In this document: positions 34,301 through 46,680 of the stretch, in pieces
Position numbering within the stretch: the first letter of the stretch is position 1
Layout of the letters: each line of letters opens with the position of its first letter
NCBI RefSeq assembly: GCF_016801865.2
Contig: NC_068937.1
Span: 96,287,278-96,351,277 of the forward strand
Direction of reading: 5' to 3'
Source of the DNA: Culex pipiens pallens
Taxonomy: Eukaryota > Arthropoda > Insecta > Diptera > Culicidae
Length of the DNA stretch: 64,000 nucleotides
The notes under the pieces: generated by a model
What the model was told of the DNA's origin: nothing
What the model saw: the letters and a program-made list of their open reading frames with translations, nothing else
Databases searched by the model: none
Translations under genes and position numbers: made by a program

Positions 34301-35286
34301 TGGACAATTCTTTCTTTAGTATTTCGTTCCGTAATCTAATTTGGTGATTTTTTTTATGCCACTACTCCTAACATTAAGCTGAATGAGTTTTTTGAAATAT
34401 CTGTATAATTGATAACACGGACAAGATGAACAAAAATGCCCAAATCAGCCTATATCTAGGTTGCTCACAGTGAATCCAATAGAGCGATAAAGCTTTTCTT
34501 TACGATGTGTACATTTCATTAGTACTAAAAATTTACAACTGGTTATCAAATCTTGCCCACAATCCTTACCCAACCTGAAACTCCCGCAAGTGACAAGCAA
34601 TAAATTAGAAACAAATTGACCCATTTTGCATTCTTCCCCTCAGCTTATTCCCCATCCCAAGGTTGAGATTGATCCTGCCGGGCCATCGCCAACGTCATCA
34701 TCGTCGTCGTTACTCTTTTGCGTAATACCCCACTCTTAAGGCTTTGCCTGCCCCGTCTAATGCCTACAAAGTATTTACGGCCTCCCCTTCCCTTAAGCAG
34801 CCCACTCCAAGAGGGCCGTCATTCAGGACAAGCTCTCGGATGGCAATTATTGTCCAGCTTCTTCTTTCCACCCGACTTCTTTGTCTCTATACTTGTACGG
34901 ATGTACACTATTTAAATGGAAATATGCGGAATGTGTCCGCACTCCTTAACCTCAATCCCCCGCGAAATCCTTCTCCCCTGAACCCGTCCCGGAGTTCTTC
35001 GGGAAGGCCATATTAAATACAGTGACATACCACTTCTCTCTGTCTCTCTCTCTCGAGTTGGTTAGGCAGATTATTCTATGCGACGTAAAGCCTATATTGC
35101 TTTCTTAGTGGTTTGCTCAGACAAATGAACAAGATAAGTGGTAGGAGGGGGGAGCTCCCCGTGTCAACTGGGACAGAATCTGCTACGGGGGATCTCCGAG
35201 AACAATTGGATTTCGATATGGCTTCGGGAGAACAGGTTGGCAAAAGGGAAAAGAGACAAGTGGATGAGTTTTTGTCTATAAATTAC
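34301..35286. other. No gene recognised
   Basis: A (TC)n stretch lies near 35035-35055. Two overlapping plus frames at 34718-35016 show no domain. Confidence 0.4.
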
Positions 35287-36039
35287 TGAAAATGTCTTCA
35301 ATTTTATCAAATGTCAGCAATGTCTTCATTGTTTAAAATTGTCAAAAATTATCTTAAATTTTCTTCAATGTCTTCAATTTTTCAATGGCTCAAATCGTCT
35401 AAAATGTCTTCAATTGTCTTCAATGTCTGCACTGTCTTCAATTTCCTAAATTATCTTCTATGTCTTCGAATTTCAATGGCTTCAATTGTCTTCAATGTCT
35501 TAAATTTTATTCAATGTATTAAATTATCTAAAATTGTCTTAAATTGTCTTAAATTGCTTTCAATGTCCTCAATTTTTCAATGGCTTCAATTGTCTTAAAT
35601 GTCTTCAATTGTCTACTATGTCTATGTGTGCAATGTCTACAAAGTCACAAATTGTCTTCAATGTCTTCAATTTCCAATGGCTTCAATTGTCTGAAATGTC
35701 TTCAATTTTCTTGAATTTTTCAGTGGCTTCTATTGTCTTCAATTTCTTCAACTGTCTTCAATTTTATTCAATGTCAGCAATGTTTTCAAATGTCTTCAAT
35801 GTCTCAAATTGTCTTCAATTGTCTTTAATTTTTCAATGGCTTCAATTTTTAAAAATGTCTTCAATTTTCTTCAATGCATGCAATGTCTTCAATGTCTTCA
35901 ATGCCTTCAATGTCTTAAATTGTCTTCATTGTCTTCAGTTTTTCAATGGCTTCAATTGTCTTCAATGTCTTTAATTGTCTTCAATGGCTTCAACTGTCTT
36001 CAATTTTATTCAATTTCTGCAATGTTTTTAAATGTATTC

Positions 36040-36514
36040 CCAGCGGACAATTCAGCGTTCCCTCCTGGCTAGGGGCGATCGTTTGCCAGCGTGGTCGCTG
36101 CCGGTAGCGGCAATGCGGCCCAGCAAGAAGTCACCGGGGAAGATCTCTTTACCCTGCCGGAGTTCTTTGCTCTCGCGGGGGAGATGATGACGCGGTTTCG
36201 GAGCTGCCGTAATAAGGCGGAGCAATTTCTAGCCCTCGGGAAATTAATGATTAAGCACATCTATAAAGGATAAAAAACTGTGATCTAGTTTTAAGCTTTC
36301 TCTATTTCTATCCCCTTTTCCTAGCAAGTTTAGTAAGTTTTTTTCTTAATTTTTCTTACTCTTGGTAACACCTTTATTTAAAAGCAATAACTGTTCCAAA
36401 ATGGATTATGATGTAACACACAGCTGAAAGGAACTCCAAAACTCTGTTTTTGTACCTCATAAGAACTTAATGTATCTTGATTATTCACCAATAAAACCGA
36501 ATTTGAATTTGAAT
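36040..36514 (+). mobile_element. 5'-truncated LINE 3' end, 11 bp TSD
   Basis: Direct repeats TAAATGTATTC flank it (36029-36039 and 36515-36525). It contains a short reading frame, a 3' UTR, an AATAAA-like signal (about 36491) and ends in 'gaatttgaatttgaa'. The insertion is inside the decamer array and is therefore younger than the array. Confidence 0.8.
36091..36273 (+). pseudogene. C-terminal fragment of a LINE ORF2
   Basis: The last 60 or so codons include 'EDLFTLPEFFALAGEMMTRF' and 'FLALGKLMIKHIYKG' before the stop. It resembles the C-terminal tail I associate with mosquito non-LTR ORF2 proteins (I/Jockey-like). The apparent start is only an internal Met, and endonuclease and reverse transcriptase domains are absent through 5' truncation. 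Confidence 0.5.
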
Positions 36515-36900
36515 AAATGTATTCAATTTCTTAAATTGTCTTCAATGTCTTAAATTGTCTTCAATGTCTTAAATTGTCTTCAATGTCATAAATTGTCTAG
36601 AATTGTTTAAAATTGACATCAATGTCTTCAATTTTTCAATGCCTTGAATTGTCTTAAATGTCTTCAATTGTCTTCATTTTTTCAATGGCTTCATTTGTTT
36701 TCAATGTCTTTAATTGTCTTCAATCTTCTTCAAAGTCTTTAGATGTCTTCAATGTCTCCAATTTTTTTTCAGTAATCTGCAATTGTCTTCAATTGTCTTG
36801 ATCTGTCTGTAATTGTAATGAAATGTCTTCAATTTTTTTTAAATGTCTTTAATTTCTATTGATGTCTTCAATGTCTTCAAGTGTTTTCAAACATTTTCAA

Positions 36901-37626
36901 TGTATTAAAGCCATTCAAGGCTTAAATTCAGTTCAATTCCTGAAGTTTCCAATATCTTCATTTTGTTTTCATGCATATTTTGTTTTCCACATGGTGCTTA
37001 AGTGCAGTCCCAAAATCTCTGAAGATATTATTGATGCATGCACAGTTTAATGATGCCAATCGAATATTTATTGCAGTTTTCTCCATCCCAACAACAAGCT
37101 AGCAAGTTTCCTCATCAACAACTTTTGCTGATATGTGTGTTTGCTGTTACGACTTTGACTAAGCAATGACTCCCCACCATTTTGAAGAGGTGAGCTTATC
37201 ACTCGTAAGCTGCAGTGCATCCGTCAGTCAGTCCCGACTGATTGGCGCAGTGTGCCCCAGCTCCACAGCGACGACGACGACGAAAATCATCAGGCGAATG
37301 GTACCGAGTGTCGCTGGATACTTATCTCTTCCCGTGTGACATCCATCCTCCAAACCAGCATCGGAGCAATGCGGCATCGGATTCTGCCATGCAGAAACGA
37401 TTCGAAACGTTGGAATGAGTACACTTTGGGCACACCAGAGAGGTACCTGAGTGGGGCGAAGGGGTTTTAGAGCAGGACTCCAGTTGATGAAGATATAGTT
37501 TCTGGCGACGAAAAACAGACTTTTCTCGCATTTGTCGTGGAAATTTACGTCACTCTGAGGTGCGTGAGCTTTATCAATAGATGCACTCTAAGCTGGGAGA
37601 GCCGATCAAAGTTATTTATGCAGATT
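36901..37626. other. No gene recognised
   Basis: Overlapping frames at 37252-37531 on both strands have no recognisable domain. Confidence 0.4.
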
Positions 37627-37838
37627 GTGAAGACAATTGAAGACAGTTGAAGACAATTGAAGACAACTGAAGACAATTGAAGACATTTGAAGACAACTGA
37701 AGACAATTGAAGACAATTTGAAGACAATTGAAGACAACTGAAGACCGGTGAAGACAACTGAAGACAACTGAAGACAATTGAAGACAATTGAAGACAATTG
37801 AAGACAACTGAAGACAGCTGAAGACAACTGAAGACAAT
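37627..37838. repeat. Decamer array (GAAGACAATT/GAAGACAACT)
   Basis: About 21 units, mostly GAAGACAATT or GAAGACAACT. It is the same family as the arrays at 39970-41195 and, inverted, 35287-36900. Minus frames here (73-158 codons of repeated SSVVFSCLQL-like text) are artefacts. Confidence 0.95.
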
Positions 37839-39165
37839 AAGATTAATGATTATAGCAAAAGGTATTTTAAAGACATCTCTCTTCAGAGTGCACCCAGGAC
37901 GTTCCGATTCCAGCAGCCAGATTGTGACAAAGCACAGGTTTGCAAAGCTTTTCCTCGCAAAAACTACGCCACCGACTACGTTTCGTGACACTTCACATGT
38001 CCCATGAGGAGTACCCTCCACCTTCCTCCCCCCTCAAATCTATCACATTCGTTTACCTTCTCAAGAGACTTCCCATCCCTCTATACCTGGCATGTCTGCC
38101 ACCACTGAGTTGTCTACAAACCTTATGGAGACTGCTCCGCACAGGTCTTCTAAAGCTGGTTGGCAAGAATCGAAAACCCTCATTTCGCGTGCAATTGGAG
38201 TCGAGGTGCGTGAAATAGTAGCACGTGACGAAGACGACGACGTGCGAGCCGGGTCTCGGGCCCTCTGTCACGTGGGATCACGTCGTTTACACAGTGATGG
38301 GAGTTTTGGAACTTGTTTATTTCATTATGTTTTTAAGTGTGTGAAAAATTCATGCATTTTTGAAGATATTTCAATTTTACAATATTTAAGTCGTTTTAAA
38401 TCAATTTTATTTGAAAAATCAGCAAAATTTTAATATTCACACTCCTGCAAAAGCTTACCAAGAACCACCAGCCACCGAAAAGTCCTGACAAATCCCGAGA
38501 CCCAAAAAGGATTAATTGCTCGCGAGATGCTCCCCGTTAAAATTGGAAGAGGGTGTGCATTTGTAAAGATCTACAACCCCTTGCGGGAGGTCGTCGTCGT
38601 TCCATGCACGTTTCGCAATTACTCCTTAAAAGACCCCGCTGGGGAGGTCCCCGATAAAAGAATCGCTCTTCCGCGTAACCATGACGTGGATTGATAAAGC
38701 TTCCCATCCGGCGAGCTTCTCTCGGTGACAATGTAGAGTAATGCCATGTTTGGCGACGGGGTCCCTAATTGGACCGTTGAAATTATGCCCCCGCGCTATG
38801 GTTAAGCGGGAACCATAAGCTTCCGAGGTCTTGAGTTCGCCAGGTCAAATGCCATTATCGGCTTATTTTGAGCGTTTGAGGCAACGAATTAATGGGCAGC
38901 CTTCTTAGGGGGGATGGTAATTGAATTAGCATGTATAATCAGCAACTGGAGCCGTGCCTTGCCTTCGTAGCCCTTGGGGAGCTGAGAAGTCGATCAACAC
39001 CACGTGGTTCTTCCTAGGAACGCGCAGAAAAGAGGGGTGAATTGCACCGTGATTAAGTCGTAGATACTGCTGCAGCTGACAAGAACTCAATCATTAAGAA
39101 TTGATCCTTGCCGCCGATGGAAGGAAATGGAGCACTATGGTTGAAATTGACGAAAAGTGGTCAGA
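37839..39165. other. No gene recognised
   Basis: Short frames on both strands at 37940-38433 and 38537-38731 show no domain. Possibly host intergenic DNA. Confidence 0.4.
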
Positions 39166-39332
39166 ATTGAGTTGAGTTGAGTTGAGTTGAGTTGAGTTGA
39201 GTTGAGTTGAGTTGAGTTGAGTTGAGTTGAGTTGAGTTGAGTTGAGTTGAGTTGAGTTGAGTTGAGTTGAGTTGAGTTGAGTTGAGTTGAGTTGAGTTGA
39301 GTTGAGTTGAGTTGAGTTGAGTTGAGTTGAGT
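39166..39332. repeat. (TTGAG)n pentamer array, about 33 units
   Basis: A perfect run of GAGTT/TTGAG with no interruption. It yields the artefact peptides STQLN... on the minus strand. Confidence 0.97.
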
Positions 39333-39969
39333 GTAGATCAATCTTTTGCCTCGTTTTCCCTGTTTTCATTCCATAGTGCATCCAAACAACAATAAAAAAA
39401 ATCTTTTGAAAAGCGCATTAATAGCTCGTTGTCCTCTTGGCAAAGTGGCAAGAAATCGCGGCTCACCACCGCCGCAACCCGTTTCGCAATAATTGAATAA
39501 TTTGCATAATTCCCTAAAATTACGTTAATGCTAAGCTTTCGCCTATCGACTCCACTACTTCTACTCGGCGTAACAACAGATCGGAGCAGAGCGTTGATTC
39601 ATCGTCTTCTCCCGTGGTCGGTCGGTTGATTGATTTATGGATCGGAAAATTGGAGTCTGGAGCCGGCTGCCTGGCTTACGCAGAACTTCATGGGTCTCAA
39701 ATACCCCGCAGGGCAACTGCTGTGTCTGTGGGTATTTGCACTGTAATTTAATGTATTATAATGCAAATTGTTGCACATACAAACAGGCGCGGGCACAGGC
39801 TTCCAGCTTCCTGGTGGAGGGGAAATTTTGAACCCAAAGGCCCGACAAACAGATGTCCTCGGCGGGAGCCGCCGGAACGGGAGGCTTGCTGGTAGGAAAG
39901 GATAACAGTGATTGGCAAGAATTATTCAAAAATTGAAGGTCGAAGAAGATTCTAGACAACTGAAGAAGG
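39333..39969. other. No gene recognised
   Basis: Unique-looking sequence between two arrays, with no domain or boundary. Confidence 0.4.
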
Positions 39970-41195
39970 TTAAAAGATATTGAAGACATTTGAAGACATT
40001 TAAAGACATTTGAAGACAATTGAAGACAATTGAAAACAATTGAAGACAATTGAAGACGATTGAAGACAATTGAAGTTAATTGAAGACAATTGAAGACAAT
40101 TGTAGACAATTGAAGACAATTGAAGAAAATTGAAGACCATTGAAAATAATTAAAGACAATTGAAGATAATCCAAGACAATTGAAGACAATTGAAGACAAT
40201 TGAAGAATATTGAAGACAATTGAAGACAATTGAAGAAAATTGAAGACAATTGAAGACAATTGAAGACAATTGAAAACAATTGAAGACAATGAAAGACAAT
40301 TGAAGACAATTGAAGACAATTGAAGAAAATTGAAGACAATTGAAGATAGTTGAAGGCAGTTGAAGACAGTTGAAAACAATTGAAGACAGTTAAAGACAGT
40401 TAAAGACAGTTGAAGACAATTGAAAACAATTGAAGACAATTGAAGACAATTGAAGACAATTGAAGACAATTGAAAACAATTGAAGAAAATTGAAAACAAT
40501 AGAGTTATTTACGTGCGCATGTATTGCGTGTTCGTACACGAAAAAAAGTGAGGTTAAATTTTGTCCGGCCAGCAAAATCTAATGGTGCGCTAGTGTGCAT
40601 ACGCGAAACGTCATAAAGCTCTATTGAAGATAGTTGAAGGCAGTTGAAGACAGTTGAAGACAGTTAAAGACAGTTATGGACAGTTGAAGACAATTGAAGA
40701 CAATTGAAGACAATTGAAGACAATTGAAAATAATTAAAGACAATTGAAGACAATTGAAGACAATTGAAGACAATTGAAGACAATTGAAGACAATTTAAGA
40801 CAATTTAATACGATTGAATACAATTGAAGACAATTGAAGAAAATTGAAGACAATTAAAGACAATTGAAGACAATTGAAGACAATTGAAGAAAATTTAATA
40901 CGATTGAAGACAATTGAAGGCAATTGAAGACAATTAAAGACAATTGAAGACAATTGAAGACAATTGAAGACAATTGAAGACAATTGAAGAAAATTGAAGA
41001 CAATTGAAGATAGTTGAAGGCAGTTGAAGATAGTTGAAGACAGTTGAAGACAGTTGAAGACAACTGAAAACAACTAAAGACATTGAAGACAATTGAAGAT
41101 AAATGGAGACAATCGAAGACAACCTAAGACAATGGAAGACAATTGAAGAAAATTGAAGACAATTCAAGACTTTTGAAAACGATTGAAGAGAGTTG
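39970..41195. repeat. Decamer array (TTGAAGACAA), two blocks
   Basis: Units of TGAAGACAAT with scattered variants (TGAAGACAGT, TGAAAACAAT, TGAAGAAAAT) fill 39970-40500 and 40622-41195. The blocks are separated only by a TA-flanked MITE, so they were once one array of about 1.1 kb. The 247-codon minus frame is an artefact of the array. Confidence 0.95.
40502..40621. mobile_element. 120 bp MITE inserted in the decamer array
   Basis: The ends GAGTTATTTACG and CGTCATAAAGCTC are imperfect inverted repeats, with TA on both sides (40500-40501 and 40622-40623). The interior is clearly unlike the surrounding decamers. Confidence 0.75.
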
Positions 41196-41199
41196 AAGA

Positions 41200-41745
41200 A
41201 AATGTTTAACAAATGTGGTCAACATAAGACAAAACACTAAACTAGAAAAGTGATGATTCCAACCTTGTGAGCCAGTGTAATTCGACCAACAAACACCAGA
41301 AGGACCTTCAATGGAACCGAAAAGCTTCGAAATGAAATATTCTGAAATATTGCGACAGTTGTACGAATTATAGGTTGGTGAAACGGCGAATTTCGTTGTG
41401 CAGCCACAACTTCCCCCGAATTGCAGAGTTAGAACTAGTGCGGAGAGATATTTGGGGTGGGCATCATCAGCATAAGCAAATTGAAGGTTTTGGTGATACT
41501 TGAAAGTGGATGCAAGCTGGCCGAGATTTGGTGAGGAGCGTGGTCAGGGGGTAGAATTGCGGTTGTTTGGCTCGTTAGTCCGATTTGTGTACGCTGGGAC
41601 TTTGTTTGTCTCTTTGGTTGAGTGTTTTCCGGTGTTCTTGAGGGACCACTGGGAAGGGTTGCCAGTTTTTCAACTATGCTCGCACTCTTATTTTTTATTT
41701 TCTCTTTTTGTTAAATAAAATTCATACTTTTAACTCCTAAGTCGT
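41200..41745. other. No gene recognised
   Basis: A 72-codon plus frame (41500-41718) has no recognisable domain. Confidence 0.4.
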
Positions 41746-41960
41746 GATTTCTGACTCCTGACTCCTGCCTCCTGACTCCTAGCTTTAGACTTTTGACTCT
41801 TTTGACTTTTTTGACTCTTTTGACTCTTTTGACTCTTTTGGCTCTTTTGACTCTTTTGACTCTTTTGACTCTTTTGACTCTTTTGACTCTTTTGACTCTT
41901 TTGACTCTTTTGACTCTTTTGACTCTTTTGACTCTTTTGACTCTATAGACTTTTGACTTT
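41746..41960. repeat. (TTTTGACTC)n nonamer array
   Basis: The left edge is built of CTCCTGA units (41755-41780), then about 17 units of GACTCTTTT follow up to about 41943. It shares the GACTC core with the heptamer array at 56946-57410. Confidence 0.95.
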
Positions 41961-42699
41961 TGATTAATTTTTGAAGAATTTTGACTTTTGAAGAAGATTG
42001 AAGCAAGAATATTGAAAAGTTAAGATTGAATTGAAAACTCACAAGTGAAAACAGTTCCCAATCTGGCAACACTGTTCCCAATTTTAGGCCAGCAATCCAG
42101 CAATTGAATTTCATGCATCGACAATGCAAACAAGTTGTGATGCAAAATCAGCAACAGCAGGAGCTTTCCACCAAGACCGGAGCTCGAAAGGAAGCCAGTA
42201 ATTTATAATGTTTAGTGTAACGTTTGCTTAATTTATATTTATCCTTCCTCCTTCTCGAAACAGAAACTTTGATTTCGAGCATGGGATGTGCAGAGTCGAA
42301 TTTGGTTTAGAAAATTAATAATTTGAAATAATTAAATTTTGTTACCATTTTAAGTAATTCATACTGTTTGGAAATTAGTCCCAAATTTTTTGAAATTTTG
42401 CGATTAATCAATAGAGTCCACCTCTGCCCTGCAAGAACGAAGCCGCCCCCGCTGCTGCACGCTGCAGAGATTCAATTTCTAACTTCATTTGCAGCTCGCC
42501 GTATCAGCGTTATGCTCACGTTACTGCACACGTGGTAAACATTGAAATATAGAGAGAAGGATTCGCAGCATAATCCATGGCTCGTCATCACTGGCGGCGC
42601 ATATTTGGTTAGGAGTTCGCCACGGTGGAGTTAACGTCACAAAATTTCGGAAAAAAATAAATTCAACCTAGACTGATTGTTTTTGAATGTTGTTTGATG
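41961..42699. other. No gene recognised
   Basis: AT-rich spacer between arrays. Confidence 0.4.
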
Positions 42700-44100
42700 A
42701 TTATTAATTGTTGATTGTTGATTGTTGATTGTTGATTGTTGATTGTTGATTGTTGATTGTTGATTGTTGTTTGTTGATTGTTGATTGTTGATTGTTGATT
42801 GTTGATTGTTGATTGTTGATTGTTGATTGTTGATTGTTGATTGTTGATTGTTGATTGTTGATTGTTGATTGTTGATTGTTGATTGTTGATTGTTGATTGT
42901 TGATTGTTGATTGTTGATTGTTGATTGTTGATTGTTGATTGTTGATTGTTGATTGTTGATTGTTGATTGTTGATTGTTGATTGTTGATTGTTGATTGTTG
43001 ATTGTTGATTGTTGATTGTTGATTGTTGATTGTTGATTGTTGATTGTTGATTGTTGATTGTTGATTGTTGATTGTTGATTGTTGATTGTTGATTGTTGAT
43101 TGTTGATTGTTGATTGTTGATTGTTGATTGTTGATTGTTGATTGTTGATTGTTGATTGTTGATTGTTGATTGTTGATTGTTGATTGTTGATTGTTGATTG
43201 TTGAATGTTGATTTTTAATTGCTGGTTGTTGATTCTTGATTGTTGATTGCTGATTGTTAATTGTTGATTGTTGACTGTTGATTGTTGATTTTTAATTGCT
43301 GATTGTTGATTGTTGATTGTTGATTGTTGATTGTTGATTGTTGATTGTTGATTGTTGATTGTTGATTGTTGATTGTTGATTGTTGATTGTTGATTGTTTA
43401 TTGTTGATTGTTGATTGTTGATTGTTGATTGTTGATTGTTGATTGTTGATTGTTGATTGTTGATTGTTGATTGTTGATTGTTGATTGTTGATTGTTGATT
43501 GTTGATTGTTGATTGTTGATTGTTGATTGTTGATTGTTGATTGTTGATTGTTGATTGTTGATTGTTGATTGTTGATTGTTGATTGTTGATTGTTGATTGT
43601 TGATTGTTGATTGTTGATTGTTGATTGTTGATTGTTGATTGTTGATTGTTGATTGTTGATTGTTGATTGTTGATTGTTGATTGTTGAATGTTGATTGTTG
43701 ATTTTTAATTGCTGGTTGTTGATTCTTGATTGTTGATTGCTGATTGTTAATTGTTGATTGTTGACTGTTGATTGTTGATTTTTAATTGCTGATTGTTGAT
43801 TGTTGATTGTTGATTGTTGATTGTTGATTGTTGATTGTTGATTGTTGATTGTTGATTGTTGATTGTTTATTGTTGATTGTTGATTGTAGATTGTTGATTG
43901 TTGATTGTTGATTGTTGATTGTTGATTGTTGATTGTTGATTGTTGATTGTTGATTGTTGATTGTTGATTGTTGATTGTTGAATGTTGATTGTTGATTGTT
44001 GATTGTTGATTGTTGATTGTTGATTGTTGATTGTTGATTGTTGCTTGTTGATTGTTGATTGTTGATTGTTGATATTCAATTGTTGATTGTTGTTTCTTGA
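42700..44100. repeat. 1.4 kb (TTGATTG)n heptamer array with 490 bp higher-order repeat
   Basis: There are close to 200 units of ATTGTTG. A diverged block containing 'atttttaattgctggttgtt' occurs at 43211 and again at 43701, exactly 490 bp (70 units) apart, with the same flanking variants. This indicates duplication of a segment inside the array. Confidence 0.97.
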
Positions 44101-45540
44101 TTATTGATTGATGATTTTAGATTATTTTCTCTGAAAAAAGATTGCAACTCAACCCACCGTGAGTCGTTAGCTGTTCATATTCTTGAAGTAAAGTTTCTCT
44201 TTCTACTGAAGCAAGCCCAACATATGCACATGTTAGAATCTGCGCTGCAGTTCGTTCGTCTGTGTGTGAATGGATTTACTGCACAAGCACTCGCACCCTA
44301 GATGTCGTGATTTGTGCATTTCCGTTTCCGCGTATCTTGTAGAGTTCAACACCGCCACCAGCCCCCATAGGAAGCGGAAAGTCGCATCGGATTCCAGTCA
44401 AGAAACATCGAGCGACTTGGCCAAGTAACTTGGCTGGGTATCTTACACACCAACTTCGACGGGGGCTCTCTCGGTGTGAGGTGCTGCTTTAGTTTGAGGG
44501 GTAGTTTGAGCGAAATTGATCTCTTGATAGTTTTTTTTTATTCTTTTAAAGATCATATATTTTTAAATCAACTAACTTCAAAATAATTGCTGTGTCCATT
44601 TAAAAAATGAACTTCAGATCAAGACTTCAACCTCACACTTTAAAATGCAGTCCCGTCAGTTCGGCGACTTCCCCTTCAGAGCCCAGAACTAAAATTGCGA
44701 ACCAGCTTTTAATTGTAATTGACTTAACGAGCTGTTTGGCTGGTTCCCCGGCGAACGCCGGGTGCGAACCAATTCCTTCCTCTGCACTTCCATGCAACCA
44801 GGCCAGGATTACCGTCGGTCGGTGGGTTGAAGGCATACTCTCTGACTCGAGAGCAGGGCTTGTTTTGGCTCACTGCCAAATGTGAAAATTGTTTACAGAG
44901 ATGTTGTTTGTTATTTTTGGCACATTCTTGTCACACACGTACAGCTGCACTCACACTGCGTGAACAACATGTAATGGAATCGCTCTGCCGGGGATGACTA
45001 CTGCATTTATGCATTTATGCTTGCATGAGTTGGCTTTGCTGCCTACCCTTTCATTTGCCTTGCAATTGGGATGAACTGGGAAACTGGGAAAAGTCAACCA
45101 ACAACTGACAAACGTGGGGAAATTGTTGATTGAAGATAATTTATGAAATTAGGCGGCTGGGAAAACTTGAGAGTTTGAATTACGTGGGCTGCCAGCTTGT
45201 GCCGTTGCAATTTAAAACTTTGTTTCGAGTACTTTTGAAGGCATTTTTTCATAGTTTTTTTAGGAAAAATATCCGAAGAATTGAAATACACAACTCGAAT
45301 TTTTTGAAGCTAACGTCAGGCTTCCTGGACACGCTACAATCAACAGAATTAAATTGGTGTGTAATCTCTGAAAATAAATAAAATTGTAAATTTGGGGTAT
45401 ACAAGCTATGGAACCATCTTAAAAAACCATGCAGAAATATGAATTACAAAAAAATCTAAAGATTAAAGGTAGACAGAGGCTGTTTCTCAGCAACAATTGT
45501 TACAAGCTTCAATGTGCTTCAAGCAAATTTGTCTAATTCA
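44101..45540. other. No gene recognised
   Basis: Mixed-composition DNA. Overlapping frames at 44607-44885 on both strands carry no domain I recognise. Confidence 0.4.
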
Positions 45541-45544
45541 ATCT

Positions 45545-45790
45545 AATCTAACTAGCCAACATGCAGGAAAGTCTTAGCGTTAGATTACGCCCCAAGCACG
45601 TTTCTTGTCAATATGAATAACTGCAGTACATCCGAGAACACACAAATCAAAGCGGCCAGCCCTATTGCGTTGTATTCACCGCAGCGAGGATTCTGCTAAC
45701 GGATCACATTCCACATAATCTACAGGGGAAGAAGGATGCGTGGACATACCGTACCAAACGCCCAGAGTACAGTTTTATATTGTAATAAAA
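45545..45790 (-). mobile_element. SINE-like element, shared 3' domain copy
   Basis: On the minus strand it runs from 'gcgtttggtacggtatgtcc' (near 45762) through 'gggctggccgctttg' to the AATCTAA-type tail near 45540-45550. It matches 11789-11986 and 28970-29228. The TSD was not resolved. Confidence 0.65.
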
Positions 45791-45829
45791 TCCATAAAAT
45801 AAAATAATGCAACATTGTTCAGGCTCGAT

Positions 45830-46680
45830 TATCCGAAGTTTTTCGACTATCAGAATGCATCAAGACTCTAATCTCAAACGTTTTCAAGCAAATTTGTAGG
45901 ACAGCTTTTGATATTTTCGAACAAAACCCGATTTTTCAATTGCTTTAAAATGAAAATTGTGCACGATATCAAATTTTATAAAAAGTACATTTTGATTGGA
46001 AATTTGTTTCTACATCGAATAATATAGTCAAAAAAAAAATTCGGTTTTCTTCCATTTTTTCTGTGAAAAGTCGATTAAAAAAATGGGTACATTGATTTGG
46101 AGTGTAACTATTTTTTTCTGCCAAGTCTTTAGCAATATCTACAATTTTGCCCAAGACACCAAATTGATCAGAAAAACTGTTTTCAAGATTTGGATATTTT
46201 AAAAGCCTTTCAATTAAGGAATCATGAAGGAGGTATAAGGCTATACCAAACAAATAATAAATATATAATTGATGAACATAACATTTTTGCTGAAACAAAA
46301 GTTATGTTGTTTACACATCATATGTTATATTCGTTGAAATTGAAATAAATTTTTAATAAAAATCCAGACTTTCGGTATACTCTACACAAATTTGTCTGTT
46401 AAGAAATTGTTCTAAAATTCTAAAATTCCTAAATTCTTAAATGCCACCATTGAATCACAAAAAAAATAATTTTGGAGTCATATTTAAGGCTACAAACTCA
46501 AATTTATAGGATTTATATATTCGAAAATTTGACGAGGTCTTCGGATAATTGAGTACAAACTGTTCCTTTCTGTATGTTTGAGTTTTAAAACTTTTAATTT
46601 ACAATTTTTTTATATTTTACTAATTTTTGAAATTATAATTTCCTTGAATTTTTTAACTGTTTAGTTTGAATTTTTGATGT
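45830..46680. repeat. B-related fragment and AT-rich sequence
   Basis: B words ('gacaccaaattgatcagaaa', about 46154) occur in the first half. The rest is AT-rich with no gene. Confidence 0.45.

Larger units (their letters stand above)
35287..36900. repeat. Degenerate decamer array (CAATTGTCTT orientation), interrupted by a LINE
   Basis: Variants of CAATTGTCTT/CAATGTCTT, with interspersed 'tttttcaatggctt', fill 35287-36029 and 36526-36900. The unit is the complement of the arrays at 37.6 and 40-41.2 kb. Frames such as 35609-35974 are array shadows. Confidence 0.9.

Noticed and set aside
39094..39381. STQLN pentapeptide repeat protein
   Set aside because: It is a pure translation of the TTGAG pentamer array.
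39756..41212. Leucine/serine-rich repeat 'proteins' on the minus strand
   Set aside because: These are translations of the decamer array, open in several frames simultaneously.
43867..44079. INNQQST repeat protein
   Set aside because: It is a translation of the TTGATTG array.
35287..44100. CRISPR-like arrays
   Set aside because: The repeats are contiguous with no unique spacers, and the context is a eukaryotic genome.
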